Source of the DNA: Dissophora ornata
Lineage: Eukaryota; Mortierellomycota; Mortierellomycetes; Mortierellales; Mortierellaceae
Assembly: GCA_025201705.1 (NCBI GenBank)
Contig: MU616626.1
Coordinates: 1 to 64,000 of the forward strand
Direction: 5' to 3'
Length of the DNA: 64,000 nucleotides
The notes beneath the pieces were generated by a model, which saw nothing but the letters and a program-made list of their open reading frames with translations, was not told the DNA's origin and searched no databases. This document shows, piece after piece, positions 1 through 12,189 of the stretch (position 1 is its first letter; every line of letters begins with the position of its first letter). The position numbers and the translations under genes were made by a program.

Positions 1-654
1 TTACTGAACATCCAAAACGTTGTCCCGCGCGTATTCCCGCCGAGGACCCCCGCTGTGCGGCAACCCTCTCGGAAAAATGGTATCCATTTGGAGTAACGCA
101 ATGTTCTTTGGGTTACTCCCACTCATGCCCCGCTTCTTCCTTTTATACCGAAGTCGTCTTGTGATTGAGACACCCCCCCAGGGTCGGTGTGCAGATGAAG
201 TATTATCCAGATCGCAATATGCAACATTAACACAGTCTGGGTTCGTGAGGTTGGTTCAACGCGTAGCCATGACGCATGCATCATCTCCCATTACCTTCCA
301 GACGTCGAGGACTCGGAATGAGGGATAGGCTTGGGAGTAGCGGCGCGTGGCTTGTCCCTTGGTTTCTCAGTGCCCTATTTTTTGTTCCCAAGGGAAAAAA
401 ATATTCATACATTAGGTCGAATAAGGGTATCCATCCCATCCCGGTGTCTGTCTATTCACATGTTATCCCAGAAACAAGTGTCGGTGGGGAGGAGAAGGGG
501 GGGCCTACAAAGGTGCGCCGCCCCCCGTTCACTAAAGAGAACAATGCATCCCGTACTCAACACATTGAAACCGTAATGTACACCAAAAAAACACAAACAA
601 CAAAACAACAGGGGAGTAGAATGATGATCCTCCCGGAATAAACAAAATACTCAC

Positions 655-1255
655 GCTGAGCTGGTAAACGCCAACAGCGAACCTCTTCATGATTTCGCGA
701 GCCTCATCCGAGTGTCCGACATCCTCAAAGGCCTCAGTTGCATCGCGGCCCGCTTCTTCCAGCAAGACCTCCTCTCCACCAGGGTGCTATAATCATTTTA
801 AAGCAAGAGTACAATGAATTATTGTTAATAGCCTGACAATCTGAAAAAGGAAAAAAAAAAAAAATTCGGGTCGGCTTTTTTGAACGCTTGACGGTTTGCG
901 TAATTGGCAGCCGAGGTGTGCTGATCGCTATAGCTTTTAAGGAGGAATGTGCTGTCCTCCCCAACTGTCGAATGCACCCGAGGCGACTGATGAGGAGACG
1001 AGATGTTGGTCCGAACAACACGGGCCATCTTCTGCCGAAAACAGACTCCAAGCCGAAGGAAAAAAATAAAATTCTCGGAGACCGAGGTCCAGAAAGGAAA
1101 AAAAATACACCAAAGTTCTATACTGGTTCGCTTTGCACACATGCCTCATCGACAAATTCACTAATGTCATAGACCTTGCCGTGGATGGCGAGGAATAAGC
1201 TATGCTTGGTGTTGTGCACGGCCAAGTCGGTGGTGGTGTAAATCTTGGTGGCCAT
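655..1255 (-). CDS. CYB5: Cytochrome b5 (N-terminal two exons; 3' end not found)
   Basis: Small heme protein that passes electrons to ER desaturases, sterol enzymes and P450s. Exons read on the minus strand are 1255-1145 (37 codons, starting MATKIYT) and 786-655 (44 codons). The heme-binding core is intact: axial histidines are H38 in HPGG and H62 in DVGH, with the 24-residue spacing of the family. Intron 1 (1144-787) starts GC rather than GT (GAG|GCATGT) and ends TATAG. Exon 2 ends AGC|GTGAGT at 654, so at least one more exon should follow. It would carry the linker and C-terminal membrane anchor, but I could not find it in 1-654; it may lie beyond the left edge. The family call is secure; only the 3' structure is open. 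Confidence 0.88.
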
Positions 1256-3216
1256 TTTTAGGATTGGAAAAGGACTGTGTGAAGGAAGGAGGAGGAGGTG
1301 CGTGGGACAAGAGTATTAGGTGTGGATGAAGAAGAAGGAAAAAAAGAATTGAAGTCAAGTCTGCGTTTTTTTTTTATTTTTATGGAAATCCAAATGTGAG
1401 CTGCTGAGCATTGTGGCGAATCACAACGCATCATCCTTGTGTGTCGTAGACAATCCATGCGACCGTTGCTGTGCCCATAACCAAAGGGCAGACAAGTGAA
1501 GTGCATGAATGACCAAGTTTGACCGCACGCATGTACAGCCAGCAAAGAAAAAGATAGTGCTGTTTATGCGATAAAAGTCCTCCGATGGGCCATTCGACAA
1601 CAGGGGACCTGGTGCCTGACGCGTCAACCCTGAGTGTCCTAGACTACTCTAGACGCTCTGTCAAAGTTGGAGTCTGCTGTATGCGACGTATGCAACGCAC
1701 GTCTCAAACATTGCAGAATGGGATGTTCCAAGCTGTCCAGATCCATTTTTTGTCATGCGCCCACAAACAGCTGGATGATGTGTCACAAGGGCACCTTTGC
1801 AGCTATCCTCTCGTATTCTCTCTCTTAATAAAAGTGGACACGAGAGTATCTCCATTTACGACACACACACTTTGCGGATTTGAGTCCTCGAAACTTGGAC
1901 CGCAGATGGGGTTGCGGCTACAGATCCAGTGCAATGGGTAAGGTTGAAAAGGTGTGGACCCGGTGAGTGACTTTTAAAAGACGTGCAGGGGTCGATAACG
2001 TTTCGCGCCATCTATTTCTACACAAAGAGTACACGCAAAATGAAAAGAGACGGGGGTGTAAGAAGAAAAAAAAAAAGGGGGGGGGGGACGGCAACCTCAG
2101 TTCCGGGTTAAAGGATGTCGAGAACATCAAGTGGCGGAGACCATGGTAATCGTAGAACCCTGCTTGCAGCTTGAAAAGCCTTGGGGGCCAGCGTGCTCAT
2201 GGACCAAGTTGTTATAGCGTGTTTTGTGGGGCAGGAGGAGGAGGAGGAGAAAACCACCTTGCACATGACGTCTCTCACCAGGAAAAAAAGCATTCAACTC
2301 ATTCCTATCACATTCTCCTACATTTCTCCGTGGCACAATGTGGTCAGACCCGTGCAAGTAGGGGCAAGAAGGGGGTGATCACACCAATAACATATGAGGA
2401 GTATGTTTGCATCGTGCACGTCCTTTGAGCGTGTACATGAACAGTACAATAACTGGGCGAAGCGGGGGAATACGAAAAGGATGCTGATGGTCACACATAG
2501 TCGTCGAGAGAGGTGGAAAAGAACCATGCGGCAGCTTGGAAGCTTGGAATGCATCCAGTCTCTCGGCTTGATAGAGCTTGTCTCGGCTGCAGATCTGATG
2601 TGCAGCGCAGATCGACCGTTGAGTGACAACGTGGCGAGATCTGGGCTGCAAAACCTTAACAAGGATAGGATGGCAGCGATGCAGACAAGAGAAAGGGACC
2701 CAGGCATGTGGGCAAGCAGCAGACGGGCTGTTTCGATGGGGCAAACACGTCGGACCGGTGTACAAGCCGACAAGGTGATTCGATTGCTCTCCAGGCCCGC
2801 GGCAGAGTAGCCCCGTCTTTCAGACGAGAGCTCAATTTCGAGGGATATTTATTCCCTTGGAGCCTTTTGGACCATGGTTCATGGCTCAGTTCTGCAGGTA
2901 GAAGAGCCAAGCTATGTCCGATCGGACAAAGATTCTCTTTTGCTCTTTCTTCAGCTGATATCATATGCATTCGTGGCAATAATAACGTGTTCAATGAGAC
3001 GAAACACCAAAAAAAAAAAAAAAGAGTCTAGTACAATACACGTGTGGCCTGCGGTCAAATAACCCGACAAGTGTGTCTTGCAGCGCGTGCCAGCGAGGAT
3101 ACCATACTTTGCTTATTCCCATTAACCATCGATTCATCAACATTCGATCCTACCATTGCCCTCATTCCGTCCAATTCTCTCACGTCCAATGGCTGCGTAA
3201 GCGCACGAACCACTCT

Positions 3217-3275
3217 TACTCACTCACTCACTCACACACACACACACTCTCTCTCTCTCTCTTTCTCTCTCTCTC
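3217..3275. repeat. Compound microsatellite (ACTC)n-(CA)n-(CT)n
   Basis: Four ACTC-type units run into about eight CA units and then about fifteen CT units with one interruption. It lies about 0.8 kb upstream of the formin start. Pyrimidine-rich tracts are common in fungal promoters and 5' leaders, but no function can be read from it. Confidence 0.9.
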
Positions 3276-3507
3276 GCACTCGCTTCGACACACCCCTGCG
3301 ACGCACAGCACAACAATCAGAGTGATCGTTTCACATTCAATTGTAATGCGCAGTTGATGGACACCACACATATGCTCATCATCCATTTGCCACCATCTCA
3401 CATGTCCTTCATGCTCTCAAGACATTGCCTCGCTCATCCCAATTCCAATTCCAATTCCACACTCATCACTTGAATACTTGAATCACCCTCCCCAACACTC
3501 ATTGCTT

Positions 3508-3515
3508 TATAAATA
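3508..3515 (+). promoter_or_regulatory. TATA-like box upstream of formin
   Basis: TATAAATA lies 569 bp upstream of the proposed formin ATG at 4084. It could set the formin transcription start if the 5' leader is about 0.5 kb. Chance occurrence is also possible. Confidence 0.3.
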
Positions 3516-4083
3516 GTTCCCGGCTGGTCAAAGCACCGTGCTCACAAAATCAAACCCTCTTCATTTCATCGCGTGGAATAGTTGCGAGCAACTGACATTC
3601 CCGCGGTATCCCTGCCGGCAGCCACTCCTTGTCAGCTGCTTATAAACAAACCCCACAACGGCAGCCCTAGCCCCAGAGGAGGACCTGCCGATGGCCAGCG
3701 ATGGCCACACGCAAGCACCTCAATCCGGGACCAGAAACAGCGTCAACAGTCAAGGAGCGCACTCTCATCTGTAAGGGAAAGCATAAATAGATCAACCCAA
3801 TAGGAGTGTCAAAAGTCAGCGAGTGAGAAACAGAGCCATACGGCTATCCAATGATGGATTGAGCGAATGGTTCTTTTCTTTGCACACTGTATTTATCCTA
3901 ACATTGGAATTCGATCGATCCCATTGAGAGCGTTCACCCTTTGCACCTCCAACTAACCCGCACCCAACCATCCATTCTCTCACCTTGTCCTTGGCTTTTC
4001 TTTCCTTCCTTATTTTTGACTTTGAGGAACAAAGGCTGTCCTCTGCCCATGTAGACAACCGCCCCATTGTCAACCCCGATCCC

Positions 4084-7000
4084 ATGTCCTCCACGACTCT
4101 TCTGCCCCAACAGCCAGGTCAGAAAACCACCCAGCGACCCAAAAAAGAACGAGAACCTCCATCACCATCCAAAACAACATCAACAGTGACAACCACCGCC
4201 GCCACAACTCCCTCCGCCTTGACACCCTCAGCTGCAATCGAATCCACATCCATTCCAACGTCAGGTCGAAACTCACGGATATTTCGGAAACGAAATAAGA
4301 ACAGAGGACGCAGCAGTGATGACAATAATCACAGCAGCGGGGACTCAACATGCACCGCGTCTACATTGCAATCAACCTTAATACCAGCCCCTTCACGTTC
4401 TTCCGCGCCAACATCCGCCAACTATCGCACCCACAGGCATCACTTGTCACTCCTGCCAACGGAGGACAGCGACAACGACAATCTTTCGACTATCTCACAG
4501 TCATCCTCAGGTCCTTATTCCTCCTCGACTAGTACAGCCCCCATTCGTCGGGGGAGAGTCTTCAAGGTGTTCAAAAAACCTACAGGGGAGGAACAACGTC
4601 AGCCACCCCGTTCGTTCTCCCCAAGGCCGCCCAGTATCACTTCTCAACTAGATTCGACACATTCTTCGCGCTCTTCATCCCCAGCACCATCCCGATCTTC
4701 ATCTCCGCGTCGTCACGGCCGCGACTGTACACCACCTCGCAGGAGCTTTGCCAGTGTGGATACAAAGCCGATCATGACATCGGAGGCGGAGCAATTGACA
4801 AACCCACCAACCTCAACAGATCACCCGCCAGCAGAGTTATCAACATACATGACTGCGCCATCAATGTCGAAATCAAGAAGGCAGCGAAATAGGGATAAGA
4901 AGCGGCGGGCCGCCAAACACATCAGCTGCGAGGAACACATCAGCGGCGAGGAACACACCAGCTGCGAGGAACACACCAGCTGCGAGGAGGACGCGCCAGT
5001 GACGCCTGCAGGAGAGTCGCAGGAATTGGGGATGGACAAGCGTGGCGATCCGATTTCTTCCACACCACAAGTGTTTACTACGAACAGTCGCACCAGGAAT
5101 GACTCCTCCTACTCGCCATATGACTCCTCGCGCGCATCCTCGCCACCAAAAATGACTAATGGTGTGCAGAGTAACATCGACAGTCGAATGTGGAGTCGTC
5201 CTTCATCCCAAAAGAGGGATTCTGATCATCCACTAGAACCAAAAGGAGAGAGAGCGGATGAAGTCTCGACGACACTGCTGCCACTCTCGTCACCTCCGCG
5301 GACAAGGATAGAAGCAGAAGTAGTAGCGGAGACTGAGCTCCAGCATAGCCCTCTGTCAAAGAATCTTCAGAGTGGAAGGTTTCGACTGCGTGGCATGTCT
5401 TTGTCTTTTACGAAAGCGGATCGAATGAATGTAATATCAGCGTTATCTGAAGACTTTTCAGCAGACACTATCAACGCTGCAGCATTGACAGCTGTGATAA
5501 AGGCGTCCCCGGAGAGGATTCGACCCTCTCTGGCATCTGTCGTTTCATTCACGGAGCTTCCAGGCACGCCAACAGACCCACAAACAGGAGATCCAGAGCT
5601 GCCCATAACTCCTCCACCCTCAGCCACGTTGGGACCCCTTCAAAGTCAACTAGCGGAGCGTTCGATTGCGGCACAGGCTGATTCAAAGCAGTCTTCGGGG
5701 TCGTCGTCACCTCAGCAGCAGCAGCAGACAGCTTTTACGAATGGCAATCAGCCTAGACTCACGCCAGACATGTCGCCAGAGTTGAATCCAACAGCAAAAG
5801 ACGGGAGGCGACCGTTTAGTCTCGCGGGGCGATCTCTGTCATCCTCACCAATGCATTTGCCTCTTCCTCTGCCTCAGTCCGTCCCATTGGCGTTGCTTAG
5901 CCAGCCATTCGTGGCTGAGGCTACTTCTGTGCAAGCTGAGCCGAAATCAATACCTCTGCCTCTTCCACCACCACCACCACCTTTAACGCCAGCTGCAGGG
6001 ACATCAGCCTCACCAGTTAGCAACGGTGGTATTCCTCCACCTCCGCCTCCGCCTCCACCTCCACCTCCACCTCCACCTCCACCACCAAAGCACGCCCACA
6101 GCACACGTGCACCGCTTCAGATCTCGACATTTCAAATGGCTCCGGATCCATCCCAACATGATCACCTCCCTCCAACTTCCGCACCTCTGACTCCAAACCG
6201 CAGTATCGTAGCAAGACATGTATTGCGTTGGGACGCACTTTCACATGGGGATATATCGCAAACGGTGTTTGACACTGACCACCATCACCATCATAATCAC
6301 CATCATAATCACCATCATAATCACCATCATAATCACCAACACCAGCACCATCATCACCAGCATTCTCATATTCGTCAACAACCGGAGAGTGCCTATGGAC
6401 CGGATGATCTATCTACTACACCGGGGACTTACACACCGTTGCCGTTGGCAGATCGTTTTCAGGATGCTGCTACGGCGGGCGATCAAAGTGCTTCTGCTGG
6501 AATGGCAAATTTGCCATTAGATGGTCCAGCGGTCAACGCTGCGATAAAGAGCGAGGCACTGGATGAGATTTCAGATAGGGACAACGATCTGACTGGCAAG
6601 AACCCCCGAGACATGGGTGCTCAATCTGAGGCGTCTACCGAAAAGGCGGCTGAGGCTCCAACTCAGCTTCTTCTTGGCGCGGCAGAAACTATACCAGCTG
6701 GACAGCCCGAGGGACCACCTGAAGATATACCAGGCCCACGGGAGGGCATGTTCACTGGAACAGCAACACCGTCGGAGCTAGTTATGGAAACTGAATCAGG
6801 GCCCGTTGTTTCCCCACTCACCATTGAGATGGACGTTCAAAAGTTCGAGGGTAAGGATTCTCATGCTCAGGAATTTTTCACCGTTTACCAAGGAAGGAGA
6901 TTCAAAACTAACGCTGATATGGGTTTTTGTAGAAATGTTCTGCATTGATCCTGTCGAAGAGCAGAGGCGCCTCAAGGCCAAGGAAGTCAGCCTACAAGCA

Positions 7001-9618
7001 AAGTATGTTTTGGGAGCTTCTTTGATGGAATTGGACTTCATTCCGCCCGATACTCATTAATGGTCCTTGCAATTATTCTTAGGTCAAAGCCCAAAGAAGT
7101 GACATTGCTGGACGTTAGAAGAGCCACTAATGTTTCTATCGGACTTTCTCGCCTTACAAAGCGCTATGAGTCTTTCGAAGTGTTGCGCTCGCTGGTGTTG
7201 TCCCTCGATATCAAGTCCAGTGTTACTCAGGCCCCATCTTCGACATCTACGACGAGTGCTATAGTCGCAGAGTCCCCTGCACTCAGACCTGCTGGGCTTC
7301 CAAGCTCTTTGTTAAGCAGTAATGATGTCGAGAAAAGGACCATAGCCAGCCCCACGGCTGTGCTTGCAAGCGGCGGTCGTATCCCAAACGCCCCTCGCTC
7401 AGGTGCTTCAATCTACTCCAGCGCATCAAACCCTTCGGTCATGAGCAGCAGATCTTCTTTCTCAATGCCCCGCTCAAGGGCGCCTAGTACTTCAAACGCC
7501 TTGGCATTACCTCCCCCACTGCCACCAAATATATTTGCCGCGCATCCTCTATTCGCATCCATACCCAACTCCCCAACGCCATCAAATGCAGGTTCGTCCA
7601 CTTCCTCGTTCTTTACCTCCAGATCCGCTACTCCAATCGTCTACCAGCAGCACCTGAGCCTAGACGACCTTTTGACACTTGAGCCATTGTTACCCTCGGA
7701 CAAGGAGCGTTCAATGTTGGAAGTTTACCAGCGACAGAACCGGGCAGAGTTTCTGGCAAACGAAGCGGAGACAATTCAAAAGTTGGGCTTGTCAGAACGC
7801 TTTATGTATTTAATGTGCAAGCCTATCTTGGCACCCGTTCCAGAACCAGACTCGGTATCAGCGGCGACGATGAATGGATCTGGATCATCGAGTATGTTGC
7901 AGTGGGCGAAGGCGTCCTCCTCCATGCTTAAGGGAGGCTTCTCGTCCTTGAACTTGAAGGGACTTGGCAAGTCGGCCTTGTCATCCCTGACCATCTCTGA
8001 AACTGGTTCATCAGCCGCAGAAGAGGAGCCGCTGCAGATTGACGAGTTTATATTTGCGGCGATATGCATGCTCCGCTTTGATTCAGATGTTGCATCCACT
8101 GCGACGCAGATCCGGGCACTGTTTGAAGGGTGCGATGCGTTGCGGATGAACGAGAACCTCAAGATCATGTTCCTAGGAGTGCTGAAGGTCGGCAACATGT
8201 TGAATACTGTATATGGTCGCAAGAAACCAACATGGCAGCAGCACCACCATTACCCGCAGTCAGCGTTGCCACCGATCCAGCATCAGCAACAGCAGCCATC
8301 GTTGCCGCAGATCCAGTATCAGCAACAGCCATTGTTGAAGGTGGCACAGAGTTTGCATGGTGCAAAATCGCTACCGAATTTATCGGCAATTGTTGGAGCT
8401 AAATCAAATCCTCCACCACCGCCGCCACCACCACCCCTAGCGTCTTCAGGAGGAAGTATCCCCTGGCCTCCCCCTCCACCGCCATCGAGTGTGTTCGGCG
8501 CGATACCCCCGCCCCCACCACCTCCACCACCCATGCTTGGAGTTTCGAAAGTTACACCTATTGCCAACTCCATGTCGGGCTCGCAAGGGAAGCCCACGAG
8601 TCCCACTATGAACCATTCAGCTCCTCATCTGCCTTCGTCAATGCAGCACTCGCAACAACAGCAACAACAGCAGCAAGGAGCAGCTGGGTTTCGTTTACAC
8701 AGTCTCCTGAAACTCCGAGATGTGCGCAGTCTCGACAACAAATCGAATTTGATGCACTACCTCGCCAATATGGTCGCCAAGGCCAACCCAGAACTGTTGA
8801 ACTTGCCAGAGCAATTCGGGTTCTTGTCAAAACTGGAGCAGTACAGGACCAAAGAGATCCTGGATCAAGTGCTGGATCATCAAAAGACGATTAAAACGTT
8901 GAGAGTGTTCAGGGAGAAGTTACAGATGAGAGCGGATGATTTCTTCAAGACGATCAAAGCTGCAGCAGAAAAGGGTGATGGCATCGAAGACGACCCAAGA
9001 TTGAACGAGGAGCCGAAGCTCCCCGCTGATCGCATAGCAGGTGAAGTTCAAGACGAGAGTACTGAGCGTGACGGTTGTAGCGGACAGGAAGACCTTCTTG
9101 AAGGCGTAAGCGAGGGTCAAAAGGAGGAGCTCTTCAATGCGCGGCAGGTTTTGGCCAAGCTGGACAAGTTCTTGGACGAGGCACAGGCTCGATTCGAAGA
9201 TCTTGTGGATCTTGTGGAGACGCTGGACCAGAGTTGGAGATCGACTGCGATCTACTTTGGCGAAAAGACTGCGGCGGATGTCGCTGACTTGCCTTATCCA
9301 CCTTCTTTTGGTCCGACGAGTGTTAATGCGACTTTGCACCAACAGCGGCTTCAACAAAACCAACAAACTGTCAACAGGTTGTTGACAGGCCCTCGCAAAC
9401 CACCAGAGGAGATCTTTGCAGTTCTCCACGAGTTCTTCCGACATTTCCAGGAGGCGCACCTCCAGAACGAAGACACACGGATCCGAGCCAAACGACAGGC
9501 AGCAGCAGCAATACAGCGAGCGAATTCAACGACTTCTTCGGCAAATTCATCCAGACCTCCATCCAGACCTCCATCGTCGATGAGCTCAAGAAGAGGCGGA
9601 GGAATTACGCTTCCTTAA
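4084..9618 (+). CDS. Formin (FH1-FH2 actin nucleator) with large insertions in FH2
   Basis: Formins nucleate and elongate unbranched actin filaments for polarised growth and septation. Exons are 4084-6850, 6933-7002 and 7083-9618, giving 1790 aa. ATG 4084 (MSSTTLL) is preferred over 3985, whose extra 33 residues look like leader. Residues 1-620 are Ser/Thr/Pro-rich and disordered; I see no GBD/FH3. FH1 polyproline is at about 625-668. FH2 begins with the lasso motif RHVLRWDAL at about 711, then is interrupted by a His-rich/acidic stretch (about 733-910). It resumes with MDVQKFEEMFCID and VRRATNVSIGLSRL (the usual KKAQNI region), LFEGCDALRMNENLK and LKVGNMLNT. It is broken again by about 150 residues containing a second polyproline block (about 1387-1430), then ends with LHSLLKLRDVRSLDNKSNL. 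A coiled-coil tail follows. A polyadenylation-like AATAAA is at 9798. Convergent with PRO2. Confidence 0.93.
4918..4989 (+). repeat. Four tandem 18-bp coding repeats in formin N-terminus
   Basis: Four head-to-tail 18-bp units encode the hexapeptide H-(I/T)-S-(C/G)-E-E at about residues 279-302 of the formin. Units differ by one or two bases, which suggests recent in-frame expansion. They sit in the disordered N-terminal half, just after a basic patch. Confidence 0.9.
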
Positions 9619-9883
9619 TTTAATTTTTTTTTTCTTTCTTGTACTGAGTGGTGCCTTTTCAACAATTTTTCTTTGCAACAATTTTTCAATTGCATTTTCT
9701 TTTCTTTTCTGCTTTCTTTCTACAACCTATGAATTTTATTACATGTATAACAGCTGTACTTTCACGCATTATCCACTGGAGCATCTTTCGATGTTGTAAT
9801 AAATCCTCTATTCAAAATTAAAAACATGATTTAACGAAGCGGACGAAAAAAAAAAAAAAAAATTGAAGAAAATCCGGTTTCCT

Positions 9884-11431
9884 TCAATCCAAACGCTGTC
9901 GCTTATGTACCAACTCGCCCAAGGTCTCCTTCTCTTCAACATCTATCCGCTCATGCAAAAAAGGTTTCTTTCCTTCACCAGTACCATAGTCTGCGGTAGC
10001 ATGCCCTTTTCCATGTAACTGATACTTGTAAATCACCAACCCTTCCAATCCCACAGGACCTCTCGCATGCGTCTTGTTCGTGCTCACTCCAACCTCTGCT
10101 CCGAATCCGTACCGGAAACCATCTGCGAAACGTGTCGATGCATTCCAGTAAACACCCGCAGCATCTACACCAGCCATGAATCTCTTGGCCTCCGCCTCAT
10201 CCTCCGTCAAGATCGCATCCGTATGCTTCGAGCCGTGCTCGTTAATATGCTGAATAGCTTCCTCCACAGAGTCGACAGTCTTAACCGCCAGCGTCAAATC
10301 CAAGAATTCGGTGTCATAATCCTCTTCGTTGCTGGCGTGAATCTTATCCTGGTGGCTCTTGAACAGATCGGCTGACAGGGTGGTTTGAAGGCTTGCCAAG
10401 GATTTGGGGTCACATTTGAGAGTGACACCATTGTCGATGACAAGAGCCTTGGCGAGCTGTGGGAAGATCTCGGTGGTCAAGTGAGAAGAATGGATGAGGA
10501 GCGTCTCGGTCGAGTTGCAGGCGGCGGGGTAGGTAGTTTTGGCGTCGACAAGGACCTTTTCGGCGAGGGGGAGTTTTGCGGATTCGGCGACGAATGTCGA
10601 GCACAATCCATCTGCATGTCCAAGCACAGGGATCCTACAGAAAGTCAGAGATCAAGATTGTGTTAGTATGTTATTTTTCTCGTTATTTTTTTTTAAAGAA
10701 AAAGGGTCCCCCTTCTTTTACCTGGTATTCCACTGGATGTACTTGACGAGTGCGTTGCTTCCTCTGGGGATCACCAAATCAATGTACTTGTCCTGCTTCA
10801 ACAGACCATCAATATCCTCTCTCGACTCGACAATCTGCACCGCGTCCGCCAAATGGCTCATCGCCTTCTTATTACTATTATCATCTCCGTTGCTCCCGAA
10901 CGTCGTAGCCGACACTTCCTCCATAGCCGCCTTGATCGCCTTCGACACGGCCTCACACGTATGAAAACTTTCCTTCCCACCCTTCAAAATCGCCGCGTTT
11001 CCAGACTTGATGGCCAATGCCGCAATGTTCGCCACCACCTCCGGTCTTGCCTCAAAGATCACCAACAACACTCCAACGGGACAAGAAACTCTATACAACT
11101 CCAATCCATTGTCCAACTTGTTGGCCATCAACACTTTTCCAACAGGATCATCCAATTGTTCAATATCCTTGATACCCTGTAACATGGTCTCAAATTTTCC
11201 AGGTCCTTCCAGATCAAGACGTTTGTAAAGGGATCGAGAAAGTTTGCCGGCTTCAACTTGAGGGAGAGCAAGATCTTTATCCTGTTTGTTGCTGGCCAGA
11301 ATTTGGGGTTTGGCAGCAGCGAGTTTGGAGTGGATGGCGAGGAGGAAGGCAGACTTTTGAGCCGTCGTGAGGGTTTGGAGGACATTGGCGGCGTCCCGAG
11401 CTTGGGAGGCGATTTGTGTGAGACGGTCCAT
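9884..11431 (-). CDS. PRO2: Gamma-glutamyl phosphate reductase (proline biosynthesis)
   Basis: Reduces L-glutamate 5-phosphate to glutamate 5-semialdehyde with NADPH, the second step of proline synthesis. Exons on the minus strand are 11431-10722 and 10634-9884, giving 486 aa, slightly longer than typical fungal homologues. The 87-bp intron splits an Arg codon in WNTR-IPVLGH. The aldehyde dehydrogenase-like fold is evident: VLLVIFEARPEVVANI, an ILKGGKE segment, IPVLGHADG, and the catalytic-cysteine motif AACNSTETLLIH with C276. ATG at 11431 opens MDRLTQIASQARDAA, the normal N-terminus. Two Gcn4-like TGACTC sites lie about 260-280 bp upstream, as expected for general amino acid control. Convergent with the formin gene. 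Confidence 0.96.
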
Positions 11432-11691
11432 GGTTAAGAAAAATAAAAATAAAGCGTAGATTTTTTTTTCTTCTTCTCTTCTTTTGGTATTGTTTTGTTT
11501 CAGGGGTTCTGCTTTTGTTTCTAGGTTCCTGAAATGTGACAAGAAGGGTTGCTTGGTTGGGGAGAAGGAGGGGGGGGGGGAATGAAGAGGAATGAAGTGG
11601 AATGAGGAAAGGGAAAAAGGTAAGGGAAGAAAACAGCCAAGGCGCGCCGCCGAAAAGGATAGAGAAGTGTCAAGTTTAATCCGGGTTAGAG

Positions 11692-11709
11692 TGACTCGGA
11701 TTTGAGTCA
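11692..11709. promoter_or_regulatory. Paired Gcn4/CPC1-like sites upstream of PRO2
   Basis: TGACTC (11692-11697) and its complement GAGTCA (11704-11709) are separated by 6 bp, about 260-280 bp upstream of the PRO2 ATG. TGACTC is the core of the bZIP Gcn4/CpcA binding site that drives amino acid biosynthesis genes in fungi. Position and target fit; binding is inferred. Confidence 0.5.
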
Positions 11710-11733
11710 CACAGCATGGAAGTGTAGATCAGT

Positions 11734-11739
11734 CACGTG
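11734..11739. promoter_or_regulatory. CACGTG E-box upstream of PRO2
   Basis: A palindromic CACGTG, 25 bp beyond the paired TGACTC sites. It is a typical bHLH (Cbf1/Pho4-type) core. A six-base motif may occur by chance, so only its closeness to the other sites makes it notable. Confidence 0.3.
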
Positions 11740-12189
11740 TCGCACGCATCTCTCTTTTGACCACTCAACCTAAAAGTCCCACAGCCCTTCTTGAAGAGCA
11801 GGTCAATTGTTGCCAGACACGGACATGATCTACATGTTTGTCCTATTTTTGGGACAAACTGAAGTTTTGGTAGGAATGCTCGACAAAATCTTAGTTGGAA
11901 AGTCATATCTGGACACTGGCATGATACATTTTGCGGTTTTGTGGTACTCCTCAAGCTTGTTGAGCATCTACTAAACGACATCTTGATCTTCTGAACTGGA
12001 TAGTCGAAGGGTTTCCTCTATACTAGCTCATCCTGACGAGTCCTGAATGCAGTGGAAAACAGGGTTCAGTTGACCTCAATGGTGATGACTATGAATGCAT
12101 TTATTTGTAGAAGTGGAGAAAAAAATATTACAAAGAAGATAGGCGTGCAAATGTGGGAATCTAAAAAAGTGGATCTCTTTATCCAGTCC

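Larger units (their letters stand above)
1256..4083. other. Intergenic region between cytochrome b5 and formin
   Basis: About 2.8 kb with no open frame that looks like a protein or splices sensibly. It separates two divergent genes, so it should hold both promoters. It contains homopolymer runs (A/T runs near 860, 1370, 3010 and a G run near 2080), a simple-sequence patch at 3217-3275, three tandem AATTCC units at 3441-3458 and a TATA-like box at 3508. The formin 5' leader probably occupies part of 3500-4083. Confidence 0.6.
11432..12189. other. Intergenic: PRO2 promoter and Grn1-gene 3' flank
   Basis: 758 bp with no credible coding frame. The part near 11440-11600 is A/T- and purine-rich and probably holds the PRO2 leader. 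Paired TGACTC/GAGTCA sites and a CACGTG lie at 11692-11739. The left half should carry the PRO2 promoter and the right half the 3' end of the Grn1-domain gene. Confidence 0.6.

Noticed and set aside
4917..4990. CRISPR-like direct repeats
   Set aside because: Units are contiguous with no spacers and are in-frame coding repeats in a eukaryotic gene.
4821..5093. Minus-strand frame with repeated SSQLVC-type peptide
   Set aside because: Antisense of the 18-bp coding repeats in the formin N-terminus.
5874..6244. Gly-rich and Trp/Arg-rich open frames on the minus strand
   Set aside because: They are antisense to the formin polyproline codons; composition is a mirror of the FH1 repeat.
8319..8606. 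Gly-rich minus-strand frame
   Set aside because: Shadow of the internal polyproline insert of the formin.
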